From Cavenderia fasciculata (Eukaryota > Evosea > Eumycetozoa > Acytosteliales > Cavenderiaceae): 64,000 nucleotides of DNA. Positions 13,954 through 25,654 of this stretch are shown piece after piece. Within the stretch, counting starts at the first letter, position 1, and every line of letters starts with the position of its first letter. Below the pieces are notes generated by a model. It was not told the DNA's origin. It saw only the letters and a list, made by a program, of their open reading frames with translations, and did not search any database. Made by a program: the position numbers and the translations under genes. The stretch spans positions 1,054,001 to 1,118,000 of the forward strand of contig NW_004457624.1 of NCBI RefSeq assembly GCF_000203815.1, read 5' to 3'.

Positions 13954-16900
13954 ATGTCTGATAGAGACAAAGAAGAAATGACAGGATCAACTCCAACTGA
14001 TACTTTATCAACATCAACAGCAACAGCCAATGGTGATACACTGTCATTGGATACATCATCAACATCATCATTGTCATCATCAACAAGCACCAACAACAAT
14101 GAAAATGACAATAAAGGACAGGATTCAAATGCATCAAATGATCATACATCCCTGACTAAAAGAAAACGTACTACCTCTATAAGGTATGTAAACCATATAT
14201 ATATATAATAGCACACGATAGATACAATCACATGAACAATCATTTATTATCGATTACATGTGATCAACATCATCATCATCTCAACGACTAGACTTGTATC
14301 ATTTATATATTATGTTTTACTTACATATTTCCCCCCTTCCTTTTATCTATCTATCTATATCAAACTATAGTGCCAATAACAATAGTGGTAGTAATAGTAG
14401 TGGAGATGCAGAACAAGAGGAAAAGGAAGACGCAGAACAATACGATGAGGATACATTGACCGAAAATAAAAATACAGATAGCGAGATGAATGGTGATTCA
14501 ACCGCAGGAACAGCTGGTACATCATCAGCATCGACAGATTCCACCTCTACAGGTTCTAAAACTAGAAAATCAATTGGTACTCCAAAGGTATGAAATACAT
14601 AGATAGATAGATAGATAAATATCTTTTATTGTTGGAATAGGTATTAACATTATATTTATATTTATTTAGCAAGCAAAAACAAATAGACATGAACTCATGT
14701 TGACACCAGCAGAGGCAAAGGAACTATCAAAAAATAAAAAATGGGTATATGTACCAATCATCGAACAAAAACCATTGGAAGAGCAAAAGTTGCCAGCAAA
14801 GCGAGAGCGAAAGCAGATACATTTGAACGATTATATTACAACTACTCCAACACGTGGCACTCGAGGTTCAACCAAACAGGAAGAGAAAATAGAACCAACC
14901 AATATAATCGCCACACCTAAAAGAAAATCATCAGCCAAGGCTAGTGCCAAAACTAGTCCCAAATCAACAACTAAAAAGGGCAAGGCATCATCGTCATCAG
15001 ATGAAATACCAAATATTGTAGAACCATCAACCTCTTCATCTTCTACTTCTACTACTACTACGACCACATCAACAGGAAATATTGCACAACTTCAAGAAAC
15101 TATTCACGATCTCGAGGATCAACTTCGATCAGTTAAAGAGAAAATGGCTCAATCTACATCGCCAACCCTCACCAAATCCACTCTTCATCCACCTGCACCA
15201 CCCAAACGTCATAGAATGTCCAGTCTCTACAGTGACGACGAGGATGAAATGGATATTGATGATGCTCGTGTAGTCATTGAAGAGTTGGTACCACCTCCCC
15301 CCAAAACACAGAAAAAGAAAAGATCTGCTAGTACTTCTTCCACCTCTTCTTCTTCTACCACTACCACCACCTCTTCATCTCTTTTAACAACATCCAATCC
15401 AAATACACCTATAACCAAACCAAGGGCTCCTCCCACCATTAAAAAGCAACGATCTGCTCCAAGCACACCGATCACCAAGCCCCAAACCACGCCGCTCATC
15501 ACATCTGAGCGTGCTCAACGTTCGACCAAGGGTCGTCGTCGTGTTGGTCCACCCACCGAAAACAGCTTGACCGGTGCCATGAAGAGATGTTTTGATATTC
15601 TCGAGACACTCTCTAACCACCAACACTCGTATCCCTTTTTGGCGCCGGTCGATCCCGTCGCACTCGGCATTCTCGACTATTTCGACGTTGTCAAGCACCC
15701 AATGGACTTTGGCACGATCCGTAACCTGCTCTTGTCGGGTGTCTACCAAGAGATGGAGGAGTTTGCCATAGACTGTCGCCTGGTGTTTAGCAATGCCAAG
15801 GACTACAACCCACCCAACAACCCCGTTCACATCATGGCCATCACACTGGAAGATATCTTTGAGCGCAAGTACTCCAAGCTCCAAAATACTCCCAACCTCG
15901 AGACTGCCGAAGAGGTGAGCGAAGAAGAGCGAATCAAAAAATTGACCGAAGAGAACAAACACATGCAAAAAGAGTTGGAAAAGATGAAGAGAGAGTCGCG
16001 AAAACCAAAGCAACCTCAGATGACCTTGGAGGAAAAGACACAACTTGGCACCAACATCTCTTTCCTTCCACCCGAACGTCTTAGAGACCTCATCTCGATC
16101 GTCTCTCACACTCTGCCCAACACTGCTCAAGACGAGATTGTCATTGACCTCGAGAAGCTCGACAACAGCACACTTCGCAAGATGGAGCAGTTTGTATTCT
16201 CGTGTTTGCGTGAACAAGAAGACTATGGCAACGACATTAAGCAAAAGGAGATTGAGAGTGTCACCAAGCAGCTCAATATGGTCAACAGAGGACTTCGTCA
16301 CAAAAAGAACATCTCCAAGCCAATCTCCAAGGCTACTGGTCGTAAGATGGCCTTGAGAAAGGAAGAAGATGTCATTGTTGATGATGTTGAAATGAAAGAA
16401 TATCCTCCCGTTATCATTGAAAAGGATAGTCATAATAATCATCAAAATCAACAACATCAACAACAACAAAATCAACAACAACAACAGTATCAACAAAATA
16501 ATAACAATAATAATAATAATAATAATGATGGTACAAGTGATTCTGGTAGTTCTGATAGTGATTCTGATAGTGATTCTTCAGATAGTGATAGCTCTTCTTA
16601 TTCAGATTCTGAATATAGTGGAAATGAAAATAATAATAACAATTCTTATAACAATAACGGAAATAATAATAATAATAATAATAACAATAGCAGCAGTAGT
16701 AACAATAATAATAATAATAATAATTCCAACAATAATAGCAATAATAATAATAATAATAATAATAGCAGTACTAATAATAACAATCAACCACCTCAAAACA
16801 ACCAACCAATTACAAATGTAGAAACACCGAAAAATAACTTATCAACACCTCAAATCATTCAAACCAACAGTACAAAGAAAAACATTGAACTACCAAACCA

Positions 16901-17768
16901 GGTAGCTTCTTGGAGTTTTGATAATGGTGCCAATAACAATAGCAATAATACCACTACAACTACAAAGACCAACGGCGGAAGTGATATTTCCACTTCTTCA
17001 CCCGTTGCCTCGAGTACTGTGATCAATTCTGCAACTTCTGCATCAACACCACCCATCACTGCCCTCCCTACTCCAACTGCTGCCGCCACGGTTGCTAGCA
17101 CCACTACTACAACTGTCGACACTACTACTACTATATCAGCCACTACTACTACTACTACCCCTGCTGCAACTGTTACCACTACCACCTCTACAACTACCAC
17201 TGATATATCATCTTTAAGCAACAATGTACCAACCACAACCTCTCCAACCATCTCTCAATCCCTTTCACCATCTTCACCGAGTAGCAACACCGATCAGACC
17301 TGGAATCATTTCAAGGCAAAAAATAACACCCTAAAACTAAGAGAAAAGGAAAGAGTCGAGCAAGAAGAGCAACTCAAAAGGGATAGAGAAGAAGAGGCCA
17401 AAAAAGAGGAAGAAAGAAAGCGAAAAGAACAAGAATTGGCAGATGCAATGGCAAAAGAAAAGGAAGAAAAGGAAGCAGAAGAACAAAGAAAAAGACTTGA
17501 TTTGGAAAGAGCTGCTGCAAGAGAAGAAAGAGAAAAGGTAAGAGAAAGCGAGCGAGCAAGCAATTATACATTACTTTGATCATCATTTAATTTACTACTT
17601 TTTTTTTTTTTTTAGACCTCAAAATCAAATATTTCATTCCAATATCAAATGGAAGTTATGGCATCCTATGAAAATAATTTTAGCAACAATATCGATAATT
17701 CTTCACTACTCAACCTTCAATTTAAACCTATCGAGGATAGCTATGACTCTCCTGCTATAAAAGAATAA
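13954..17768 (+). CDS. BET-type bromodomain protein (single bromodomain plus NET domain)
   Basis: Four exons (13954-14183, 14371-14587, 14670-17537, 17616-17768), all in phase, give 1155 residues. BET proteins bind acetylated histone tails and recruit transcription factors. Order: Ser/Thr/Asn-rich head; basic region with AT-rich-binding-like patches; one bromodomain at about residues 444-556 containing YPFLAPVDP, the acetyl-lysine pocket region around YFDVVKHPMDFGTI, and the conserved NAKDYNPPNNPVH with its pocket Asn; a coiled coil (KKLTEENKHMQKELEKMK); a NET (ET) domain at about 598-666 with DEIVIDLEKLDNSTLRKMEQFV; a Ser/Asp stretch and very long Asn runs; and a strongly charged Lys/Glu helix near the C-terminus. 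One bromodomain rather than two resembles plant GTE proteins and several protist BETs. The last exon, 51 codons, is short but in frame. Codon use is richer in G/C over the bromodomain than over the Asn runs. Confidence 0.9.
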
Positions 17769-18024
17769 ATAAGAACAATAATACCCATAATTATAAAAGA
17801 CACCCCAATCCAGAAACCAAAGAGATATAGAGAAAATCCAAAAACAAAAAAAGGACTGTAAAAAAAAAATATAAATAAGAATACCATGTACGATTAGAAA
17901 TCACTCATATTCTCTCACATATATACACAACAATCTTCAAAATCAAATCATCTTATTTTTGTTATACAAATTAAATAGTTGGTTTTTAACCTTTTTTTAA
18001 TATAGTTTTTTTACTATTTAATTA
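17769..18024. other. Short convergent 3' intergenic region
   Basis: 256 bp of AT-rich sequence between the stop codons of the BET gene and the NadR-like gene. It should contain both polyadenylation sites; AATAAA-like strings occur on both strands. Nothing else is seen. Confidence 0.5.
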
Positions 18025-18709
18025 TTATTTGTTTTTTAATAAATAATCCAAAACTATTTGTTTACATTGATCTTGTCTAGTTGATAAATCTTTTCCTTTG
18101 ATATGATGATAGGGTATTGACCTTGATTCCAATTGTTCAATTAATTGATTTTGGAATTGTTTTCTATTTTCTGGGTCCTCTATTAACCTTAGTTCACCCT
18201 CTCCATCCCAAACAACATCTTGACAATCCAATAATAAACAAATATCATATTTTAAAATATATTTATCAATTTCTTTATCATATGAACCAATTAATGTTTT
18301 ACTCCACTACAATCACAAATAAAGAATAAATATTTAAATATTTGAAGAAATATTTCAAAACATACAATCAAAGTACAAAGAGGGTTTGTATCACAAAATA
18401 ATATTTTTGTTTGTTTTGATCCCAATTCTTCCAACTCGTATTGACCTTTTGCTACATTTACAAAATCAATTGAACCTAATAATAATAAGATTAATCATAA
18501 AGAGAGAGAGAGATAAGTAAAGTAGTGTTGATTTTTTAAAAGAGAAAGAAAGGATGCCTACAAAAAGGTGATTGTTGTAAATCTCTACCCGAAAAGTAGT
18601 CGATCGCGTATTCAGCAACATAGGTGCTATTTTTAAATTGTTCTGTTAGATATTTTGCTATTGTGGTTTTGTAGGTACTCTCACCACCAATTAAACAACA
18701 TCTAATCAT
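18025..18709 (-). CDS. NadR-like P-loop kinase (AAA_28 / ribosylnicotinamide kinase-like)
   Basis: Three short exons (18562-18709, 18366-18475, 18025-18306) keep phase and give 179 residues. The first exon has a P-loop of NadR type, LIGGESTYKTTIAKYL, followed by VAEYAIDYF, matching the VxEYAR(E/D)Y pattern after the Walker A in bacterial NadR. The second exon ends in ILFCDTNPLCTLI, the expected Walker B-like (F)xDT region. The third contains LLLDCQDVVWDGEGELR and a terminal ERxIPY-like SRSIPYHHIKG, also as in NadR. NadR-type enzymes phosphorylate nicotinamide riboside to NMN; only the kinase half is present, with no adenylyltransferase or repressor domain. The P-loop has Tyr-Lys-Thr-Thr where bacteria usually have GKST, so the Gly before the Lys is replaced by Tyr, and substrate and activity are not certain. 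The first-exon donor (GTAGGC) is unusual. Confidence 0.75.
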
Positions 18710-19251
18710 CTCTTTCTATACATTTACTATGGATCTAATGAAAAAAAATAGAAAAAAAAACACGAGTAACTTGGAATTTTGTTGTGAGCCATTTGTTTGA
18801 ATATTGCCATGATGAACCAAAAAAGGGATCAACCAGGGTGATAGGGGGGTTTCGATGCAAATGAGTCCCGACAGAAAGCTATTATTATTATTATTATTCT
18901 TCTTGATTCAAGTATCTTTGAGTACTTTCTTTGCAAACAGTAACCAAACTGTGCAATGCAGCACCTCATTTTCTCATGTTTATGAAAAATTGAACAATTT
19001 CGGTGTGAAGACAATGCGAATGGGAGGATTTTTGTGGTGGGTGCGCTCAATACAAATATTTCCCTTCGGTCATTCATTCATTCCTCATCTTATTTTCTAT
19101 ATCAATCTTAACACTATTCTTCTTCTTTTTGTATAACTACTACATTTCTCTCTACTATTATTGTAGTTTAAGAAGAATAACAAACACATATTATCTTTTT
19201 TTTTTTCTAATATATATCTATAAATATAATACATATAAAGCGCGCGAAAAT
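18710..19251. promoter_or_regulatory. Divergent upstream region of NadR-like and APRT genes
   Basis: About 540 bp between two outward-facing starts. It includes a (ATT)n run at 18882-18898, a GC-richer block at 18820-18870 with a run of six G, a T-rich stretch at 19115-19210, and TATA-like sequence (19210-19240) close to the APRT start. Both promoters are expected here; no specific element can be named. Confidence 0.45.
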
Positions 19252-19950
19252 ATGGAGGGATATGAAAGAGCAAGATCTTCTGCAGAACAAGCTGTTGTGA
19301 GACGTTCAAAAGTCTTTAATGACTTTCCATCAAAAGGTGTATCCTTTTTAGATATCACTCCATTGTTTTTAAACTATCAAGATTTTGATGTTTTATTGTA
19401 TGTGCATACATAACAACGTTTGGTATAAACACATTCACTATAGTCGACTCACTCTTTTTTTTTTTTTTCTTTCTTTTTATTTTTCTTTCTATCTCTTTTT
19501 ATTTTTAGATCATATTGGCAACAAAAATTCCAAGATGTTGAATTGGTAGTTGGATTAGAAGCACGTGGATTCATTCTTGCAACTGCTATTGCTCAAAAAC
19601 TTCAAAAGGGAGTTGTCTTGTTAAGAAAGAAGGGTAAACTCCCAGGAACTGTCCTCTCTGAGACCTACTCAAAGGAGTATGGAAAAGACGAATTTGAAAT
19701 CCAAGAGGATATCTTTTCCCATGCCCCACTTCCAAAGAATCTTCACATTTTGGTGGTAGACGATGTCCTTGCCACCGGTGGAACTCTATGCGCCTCTATA
19801 GAATTGGTAAAGAAAGCACTTGCCAAGAACAATATCAAGCAATACAAAATATCAACTTGTGTTGTCTCGTCCATTAAATGTCTTTCCGGAAAGGAAAAGA
19901 TCTATGAAAAGTATAATGATGTTTCAATTGATGTCATTCATGAAATTTAA
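19252..19950 (+). CDS. aprt: Adenine phosphoribosyltransferase
   Basis: Two exons (19252-19397 and 19509-19950) encode 195 residues, close to the usual 170-190. APRT salvages adenine: adenine + PRPP gives AMP + PPi in the cytosol. Visible family features are FNDFPSKGVSFLDITPLF (N-terminal hood and substrate region), GLEARGFILATAIA, the flexible-loop segment RKKGKLPG, and the PRPP-binding motif VVDDVLATGGTL. The intron interrupts a Leu codon; the GTATGT donor is clear. The start is the first ATG after the TATA-like leader, and a longer open frame upstream has no ATG. The C-terminal segment after the PRPP motif (KISTCVVSSIKCLSGKEKIY) departs from plant and animal APRT but is in frame and ends cleanly. 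Confidence 0.92.
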
Positions 19951-20236
19951 ATCAAAACCCAACAACAAAACTATCAAATTAAACCAAAATAATTAACAAA
20001 AACAACAAGAAGAAGAATATATAAGAATCCACTACCACCAACACTAATAAAAAAAAACCTCTTTTAAAAAGAGATAATAATAATTATTAATTAATTATTA
20101 TTATCACTAAAATATATTTAAAAAAAACATTTAAATATAATTAATTTTACAAAACAAACATTAATGGTCGGTTTGGTACAGGTTCATAGAGTTTATTATT
20201 ATTATTATAATTATTATTATTATTTCATTATTTAAT
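19951..20236. other. Convergent 3' intergenic region
   Basis: 286 bp of A/T-rich DNA between the APRT stop and the stop of the PPR-like gene, with (TTA)n and an imperfect AT palindrome near 20082-20102 (TAATAATAATTATTAATTAA-like). Expected to hold two polyadenylation sites; nothing else is seen. Confidence 0.5.
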
Positions 20237-22309
20237 TTAGATTGGATGCAATGGTGAAAAATTAGATTGCATAAAATTAAATATTGTAAATCTAGTGGTA
20301 CTATTTAGATCGTAACCCAAATCTCTAATGATTTGTTTCCAACGAGTAATTTCGCTGTGATTGTGTTGGAGAATGTGAAAAGAGAGGAAATAGTAGGCTA
20401 TGTTTTGGGTGATTTTATCGACGTGTTTGTCCAACCAGTAGTTGGCCTTGTCAAGGTGGTCAAAGATGAGATAATATTGAATGGCGTGTTCGATAGTGAC
20501 TGCAATGATGGGTTTGGAGGTTTGAGAGAAAAGGTAATTGTGGTATTGGTTGAATTTTTGTAGTCGCATTAGATCATAGTATACGATCAAGAGTGCAACA
20601 GTCTTTGGTGAAAAAATGAAATCTTCTCTTTCCATCTTGCTAATGAGATCATCAGTTGATCCAAAATCGTGTGTTTTGATGTAAAAGTATAAGAGCTTGG
20701 AGTAAAAGGAACGTAGGTTGATCGATTTCTCCATTGGTTTGGCCTTTTTGATTAAATAGTCGACGAAAAAGGTTGGGTTGTTGGTGATCATGGCCAAATC
20801 CAGAAGCTGGAACAAAGTCTTTTCGGGAAAGGCTCCAATATGAGAACCTCTAGTCAAAAGGTCTTCGCATATCCAGTTGAGGTTGAGTAGGTCACGATGA
20901 CGAATGACAGGACCAATAATATCATCCAACAAACCAAACGTCAAGAGATTTCTCTCCTCTAGATGATCCAAAAACTGAATGAGTGGTTCCATTCCCTTGC
21001 GTTTGGGATCCGATATGAGACACATGACAAGTGCAGCTAGAATCTTGGGATGGGTAGAAAGACCCTCGTACTTTGCCGATATATTGTGATAGAATTGACT
21101 GGTCGCCGAAAACCCAAGAAGTTTGTGAATCTTGTTGATCGAAACTGATATGGTACTTTCGAGTGGCATTACACCAAACGATTCCATTTCATTCCAATAC
21201 TTGTCAAATAGATCCAATCTTGCAATACGAAGGAACGAAACCAACAACAAATGATAGGTAGTAGACTCGGGAAAACCTCCACGAACCAATTTCGCCTTTA
21301 TATCCTTTTCGAATATTTCTATTGCTCGATCGACATCATCTTTTATATTAATCTCTACCCAAATCAATTGGGAGTTGAATTCTTCGGTTCTCGCAACACC
21401 ATTCTTTGCCATATAGTTCAGGATACGTTGCCATTTTTTAGGGTCACACTTTAGCCATTGTGTGCATGCTCTTTCATCCAATACTACATCGAGGTCCTTG
21501 AATACTTTGCTAAACACATGTCTTGTCTGATCGTACATATCAAAACTATTGAAATAGGTAATGGCAAGCATATAGGTCTGTAGATTGACCTTGGAGGGAA
21601 TAGTCTTTAGAATCGAGTAATAAGTAGAGAAAAAGATATTATTTTTTTTGTTGGTTCTTAGATTTGACAAGATTTGATTATATGCTTCAATCTCTTGACA
21701 ATTGATACTTTGTAACCAAATAAATCCATATCTTGATATCTTTATAGTTTGATAATCTGATGTTTTAAATGTTTCTAAAAATCTAAAAACAAACAAATAA
21801 ATCTATTAATAAAAGAACAAGAGCTAGCCGAGTGTAGAAAATGTGTCAACAAACATTTGTAAATTAAAGGTTGAATTATTGATAAAGAGATGATTGAAAA
21901 ATTTGAATAACTTTTCTCTCCATACATTGATACTTGATAATTCCTCTTCAACATCTTGTTCTTCGTTTTGATAATCTGAAAATTCATCTACTTGATGACC
22001 TATTTCTTGATTTGACAATAACTCTATTTCATCATTGTTTGATACAATCGTTGTTTTATCTGCTGCTGCTACTACTGTCTTTTGATGTGTTGTTGCTGTC
22101 GATGATGTCGTTGAATATCTATAGATTTGTTGTTGTTGTTGTTGATTGCTTATGCAAGATCTATTCAAAAAAGTTGATCTACTACTATTATCGGTGATCT
22201 TTGACTTGTTACTGCTATGGCTGATACTCCTAGATTGTTGTTGATAGGATAATAGATTATTTGTTCTACAACCTATCAATCTAAATGAACTAATCGCCAC
22301 TCTATTCAT
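20237..22309 (-). CDS. Pentatricopeptide-repeat-like protein, probably mitochondrial
   Basis: A first exon (about 21830-22309) starting MNRVAISSFRLIGCR has a basic, Ser-rich, Gln-containing N-terminus like a mitochondrial presequence, then an acidic low-complexity linker. The second exon (20237 to about 21785) encodes some 515 residues of helical repeats. Segments such as TTYHLLLVSFLRIARLDLFDKYWNEME followed by VMPLESTISVSIN fit the 35-residue PPR pattern, suggesting an RNA-binding role in organelle transcript processing or translation. Joining is unclear: the first open frame ends at a TAG (21824-21826), and no good GT donor keeps phase near the end. Candidates are GTATCA near 21943 with the AG just before AAACATTT, or a rare GC donor near 21827. 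The exon boundary is therefore approximate, though the single-gene model is supported by the absence of an ATG at the start of the long frame. Confidence 0.7.
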
Positions 22310-22679
22310 TTTCAATATCTTAGATTGATTAGGTAAAAAGTAATAAACAAAATAGAGAGAATGCAAGAAGTCAAAAAATGGGCATAGTTAAAAAAAAAAA
22401 ATCTTTAAAAAATGATCAAAGAACAATATAATAGATACACAAGACTGTATAGTTTGTTTAGTTTTGTTTTGTTCAAGGAAAGTAGATAATCCTATATTCT
22501 TTAGATTCCTACTTTCCCTGGTTTTTTTTTATTATTTTTGTCTTTTTTCTATGTTTTCTTCTTTTTTTTTTTGTAGTTTTTGTTTTATCTTTTTGGTTTT
22601 GTTGTTGTTGTTATGTCTTTACAAATATAATATAAATATACACCTGAGTGAGTACGAGAGATGGAGAATAACACCCTGT
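22310..22679. other. Intergenic region between H3 3' end and PPR-like gene start
   Basis: 370 bp, T-rich on the + strand (22520-22610). It must contain the 3' end of the histone H3 transcript and the promoter of the PPR-like gene. I see no metazoan-type histone stem-loop, so the transcript is probably polyadenylated. Confidence 0.45.
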
Positions 22680-22712
22680 TTAGGTTCTTTCACCTCTGAT
22701 TCTACGAGCCAA

Positions 22713-22748
<36 letters not shown>

Positions 22749-23093
22749 GTGGATGGCACACAAGTTGGTATCTTCGAAAAGACCGACCAAATAAGCTTCA
22801 GAGGCTTCTTGGAGAGCAGCAATGGCAGCAGATTGGAAACGGAGATCAGTCTTGAACTCTTGGGCAATTTCTCTTACGAGACGTTGGAATGGGAGCTTAC
22901 GGATCAAAAGATCGGTACTCTTTTGGTACTTTCTAATTTCTCTCAAGGCGACGGTACCTGGATGGAAACGATGTACCTTCTTGACACCACCAGATGAAAC
23001 TGGGGTTTGCTTGTGAGCTTGCTTGGAACCAATATGTTTACGTGGTACCTTGGCACCAGTGGATTTACGGGCAGTTTGTTTAGTACGAGCCAT
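22680..23093 (-). CDS. h3: Histone H3, divergent N-terminal tail
   Basis: Intronless gene of 137 residues including Met. The start ([14 protein letters not shown]) and core ([68 protein letters not shown]) are canonical H3. The core carries SAAI and lacks Cys110-type changes, nearest to H3.3-type sequences. The tail differs: between K18 and the VKK of the K36 region it reads [17 protein letters not shown], one residue longer than usual. K9, K14, K18, K23 and the K36 equivalent remain. The K27 context is AHKQ instead of ARKS, so R26 and S28 are lost, and R42 of HR(Y/F)RPG is His (HRFHPG). The upstream region to about 23790 is its own promoter. No H4 or other histone gene lies nearby. It could be a replacement or stage-specific variant rather than the bulk H3. 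Confidence 0.95.
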
Positions 23094-25654
23094 TTCTATA
23101 TGAGAAAGTTTAAAGTTAGTTTAAACTATTTTTTATATTGATAGATTATTATTATGGATAGTGGTGTTGTGGTAGTGTGGGATGGGGTAAATTAAAAAAA
23201 TAAAATAAACTGTTGATTATTTTTTAATCTCTCTAAAAATTGTTGATTGTTTGCTGTTGATATGATTGCGCGTTATTATTAATGATTAAATGATTTTCAA
23301 CTAAATAAATAAATAATTATTTACTCTCGAGTATTGCTTATTTATCTGTTTTTATGTCAAATGAATTGAGAAAAGTGCGAGAAATAAAAACAATATTTCT
23401 CTTTTTCTATCTCTCTCTTTTTCTCGTGAGACTGGGAGAGAAAGTATTTTTGAGTAGAAATTTTATAGTTTCTAGGAATTGATTTTTTTGTTTCTTTAAC
23501 TGTATAGGTTGTATGCTCGAGTGAATGTATCACAACGTCAATGATTTGTTGTTTAGAGAGTTTCTATCATCACTTGATAGTTGAGTTAAGTCAGAGAGAG
23601 AGAGTATCGTTCCCGCGTTCTGATTTACACTTTTACGATTCTTACTACTGATGATTACTGTTGTTGTCTAGTTTAATGCTATGTAGAGTAGAAATGAAGA
23701 ATAGATAATATAAAACAAAATTAATTTTTAAATACCTACTTTAATAATATGTAACAAAAATATGTATAATAAAATTCAAGTACTATGCGACCACTTTATT
23801 GGGAGTGAGCAAATTTTTCTATTTTTTTTATTTTTTTTTATTTTTTTTTTTGAAATTTTTTTTTATAACGGTTTTTTCCCTCCTCTCGAACTGCGACCAG
23901 CTGAGCCGTCATCAAAAAAAAAAAAGGAAAATAAATGAATATTTATTTTCTTTGGGGGTTTTGAAAATTTTTGGTTGGGAGTACCGCCTCAGAATCTATT
24001 TATTTGTAAAACTTATTTCTCTCTATGGTCTTCTTTATTTTTAATTATTCTTTTACCAATCGATAGATCTTTTCATTATCTATCAAATGGTTGACAAAAA
24101 AATTTGCGAGAGGTTCACCCTTCTAAAAAGTACTTTCCGTAAAGTCGCCATTAGCCATGGGCTAAGATGAGGTCTAGAAAGCATTGTTTGGAAAAACAAA
24201 TGATATAAACAGAAAGAGTACAAAAAGTTGTATCTATTGGTGATATTGGATCGTCGTTTCAAAGATTATTCAAATAAAAAAAATGCTATTCTTCAAAGCC
24301 TATCTCATATAGTAAACATGCAACCATATAAAACTACGTGCTACATGGATCGGATCACGATTAATCAAATAAAAAGACAAGCGCCAACGCAAGAGGTGTA
24401 GGCGCCTTGAATCTTCAACATTATATGCACTGGTGTCGGCAGTGTTCAATGCATGCCACATCCAGCAACGCTAGACAAGATGGTTAGTATATTTGGAATG
24501 GTCAATCTCAAAACAATTGTGAATGCTCAAGAGTAATGGTAGCTTAATCTATATCGATATCATGGTTATTTATTTGGTACATACTAGTATTATTGTAATT
24601 GGCTCTTTTAAAACCCATCAAGGCTAGTGGTCATGGACAATTTCGCATTCGGTCTATCAAAACCATCCATTCTAAAAGATAATAAATAATAATTAGTAAA
24701 CAGTATTTATGACAGTAATTTTACAAGATACATATCTTTACAGTTTTTAAAAATGGACCAACTCGTCTCTAATCAATTGATTCTATATTTAAAGTACCAA
24801 TATATACAGACTTGTTATAGATTTAAAATAAAAAACCCATCATCAAGAAAGAAAACACATACAATCTTTATGAAAGAAGAAATTGACGACCAATCAACTT
24901 TGCCCTCACGCGGTAAACAAATGGCCTTGTTTGGAAACTTATGAATATACCTACCGAAACAAACCCGCACACTCCAAGCACGCCAAATGATCGATCAATT
25001 CCCCCAACACTCAAACTATACTTGTTTGGTTCCCCAACTTTGAGAATCCCATTTAAATATCTACAACATATCATCTAACAACTGTGTGTATGAAAAAATC
25101 TTTCTCTTTTCATTGCGGTTGTGGAAGAGGAGGATGAAAGAGATGTAGGCCTGGAGGAGATGAAGAGGAGGGAGGAAGGGGCCGAGTTATCATACAAATT
25201 TAAAACTATAATGGGTTGACATAGTTTTAAAATTAGTTGTGAATCATCACAGAGTGATTGTTGGTCTACGTCATGTCCTCTAAAGGCGTCATTCCCATTG
25301 TTGATTGACTGATTGATGATTGTTTAAAATATCTTGATGAATCTAATCGATCGATGGTTATTGTTGTTGGTGTCATGATGATGATGAATGAAAATTCTCC
25401 CTCCAAAATTAATTAATTCTCTTCATGACATGATAGTGCTGTGCTGTACTGTGTTCTCATATTTACTACTTGTATTGTACTGCGCGAGACCCATCCTAAA
25501 GTTAAATTCATTCATTCATTCGAGACAGACATCATCCATCAAATGACGATGATGATTGAGATTTAATTTAACTTGTTACCCTATACTACTTGTGTTGATG
25601 ATCAATATTCACATCATCATCATCAACATCATCATCATCATGACTTTTATATCT
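23094..25654. other. Gene-poor 2.5 kb region upstream of histone H3
   Basis: No intact gene recognised. 23094-23790 is the likely H3 promoter region (AT-rich, with CTCGAG-type and CTCTCT blocks). 23800-23890 is homopolymeric T. 24050-24660 is less AT-rich and contains degraded coding-like sequence (separate entry). A short open frame from the ATG at 24753 (63 codons) is too weak to call. 25200-25740 has repeated ATCATC/GATGAT clusters of simple-sequence origin. Confidence 0.55.
24222..24536 (+). pseudogene. Possible decayed coding fragment, family unknown
   Basis: One frame reads as protein-like sequence (LVILDRRFKDYSNKKNAILQ, then INQIKRQAPTQEV), hits stops at 24399-24401 and 24408-24410, then continues as IFNIICTGVGSVQCMPHPAT and MVSIFGMVNLKTIVNAQE to a stop near 24536. 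Base composition is richer in G/C than the flanks. There is no start codon and no family I recognise. It could equally be chance or a noncoding RNA: a hairpin with CAAGCGCC/GGCGCCTTG arms covers 24378-24409, at the stop codons. Confidence 0.25.

Noticed and set aside
24753-24944. 63-codon frame starting MDQLVSNQLILYLKYQY
   Set aside because: The first 20 residues look like the start of dictyostelid F-box or repeat-family proteins, but the rest is basic and unordered and no continuation by splicing is evident. Possibly a fragment, not callable.
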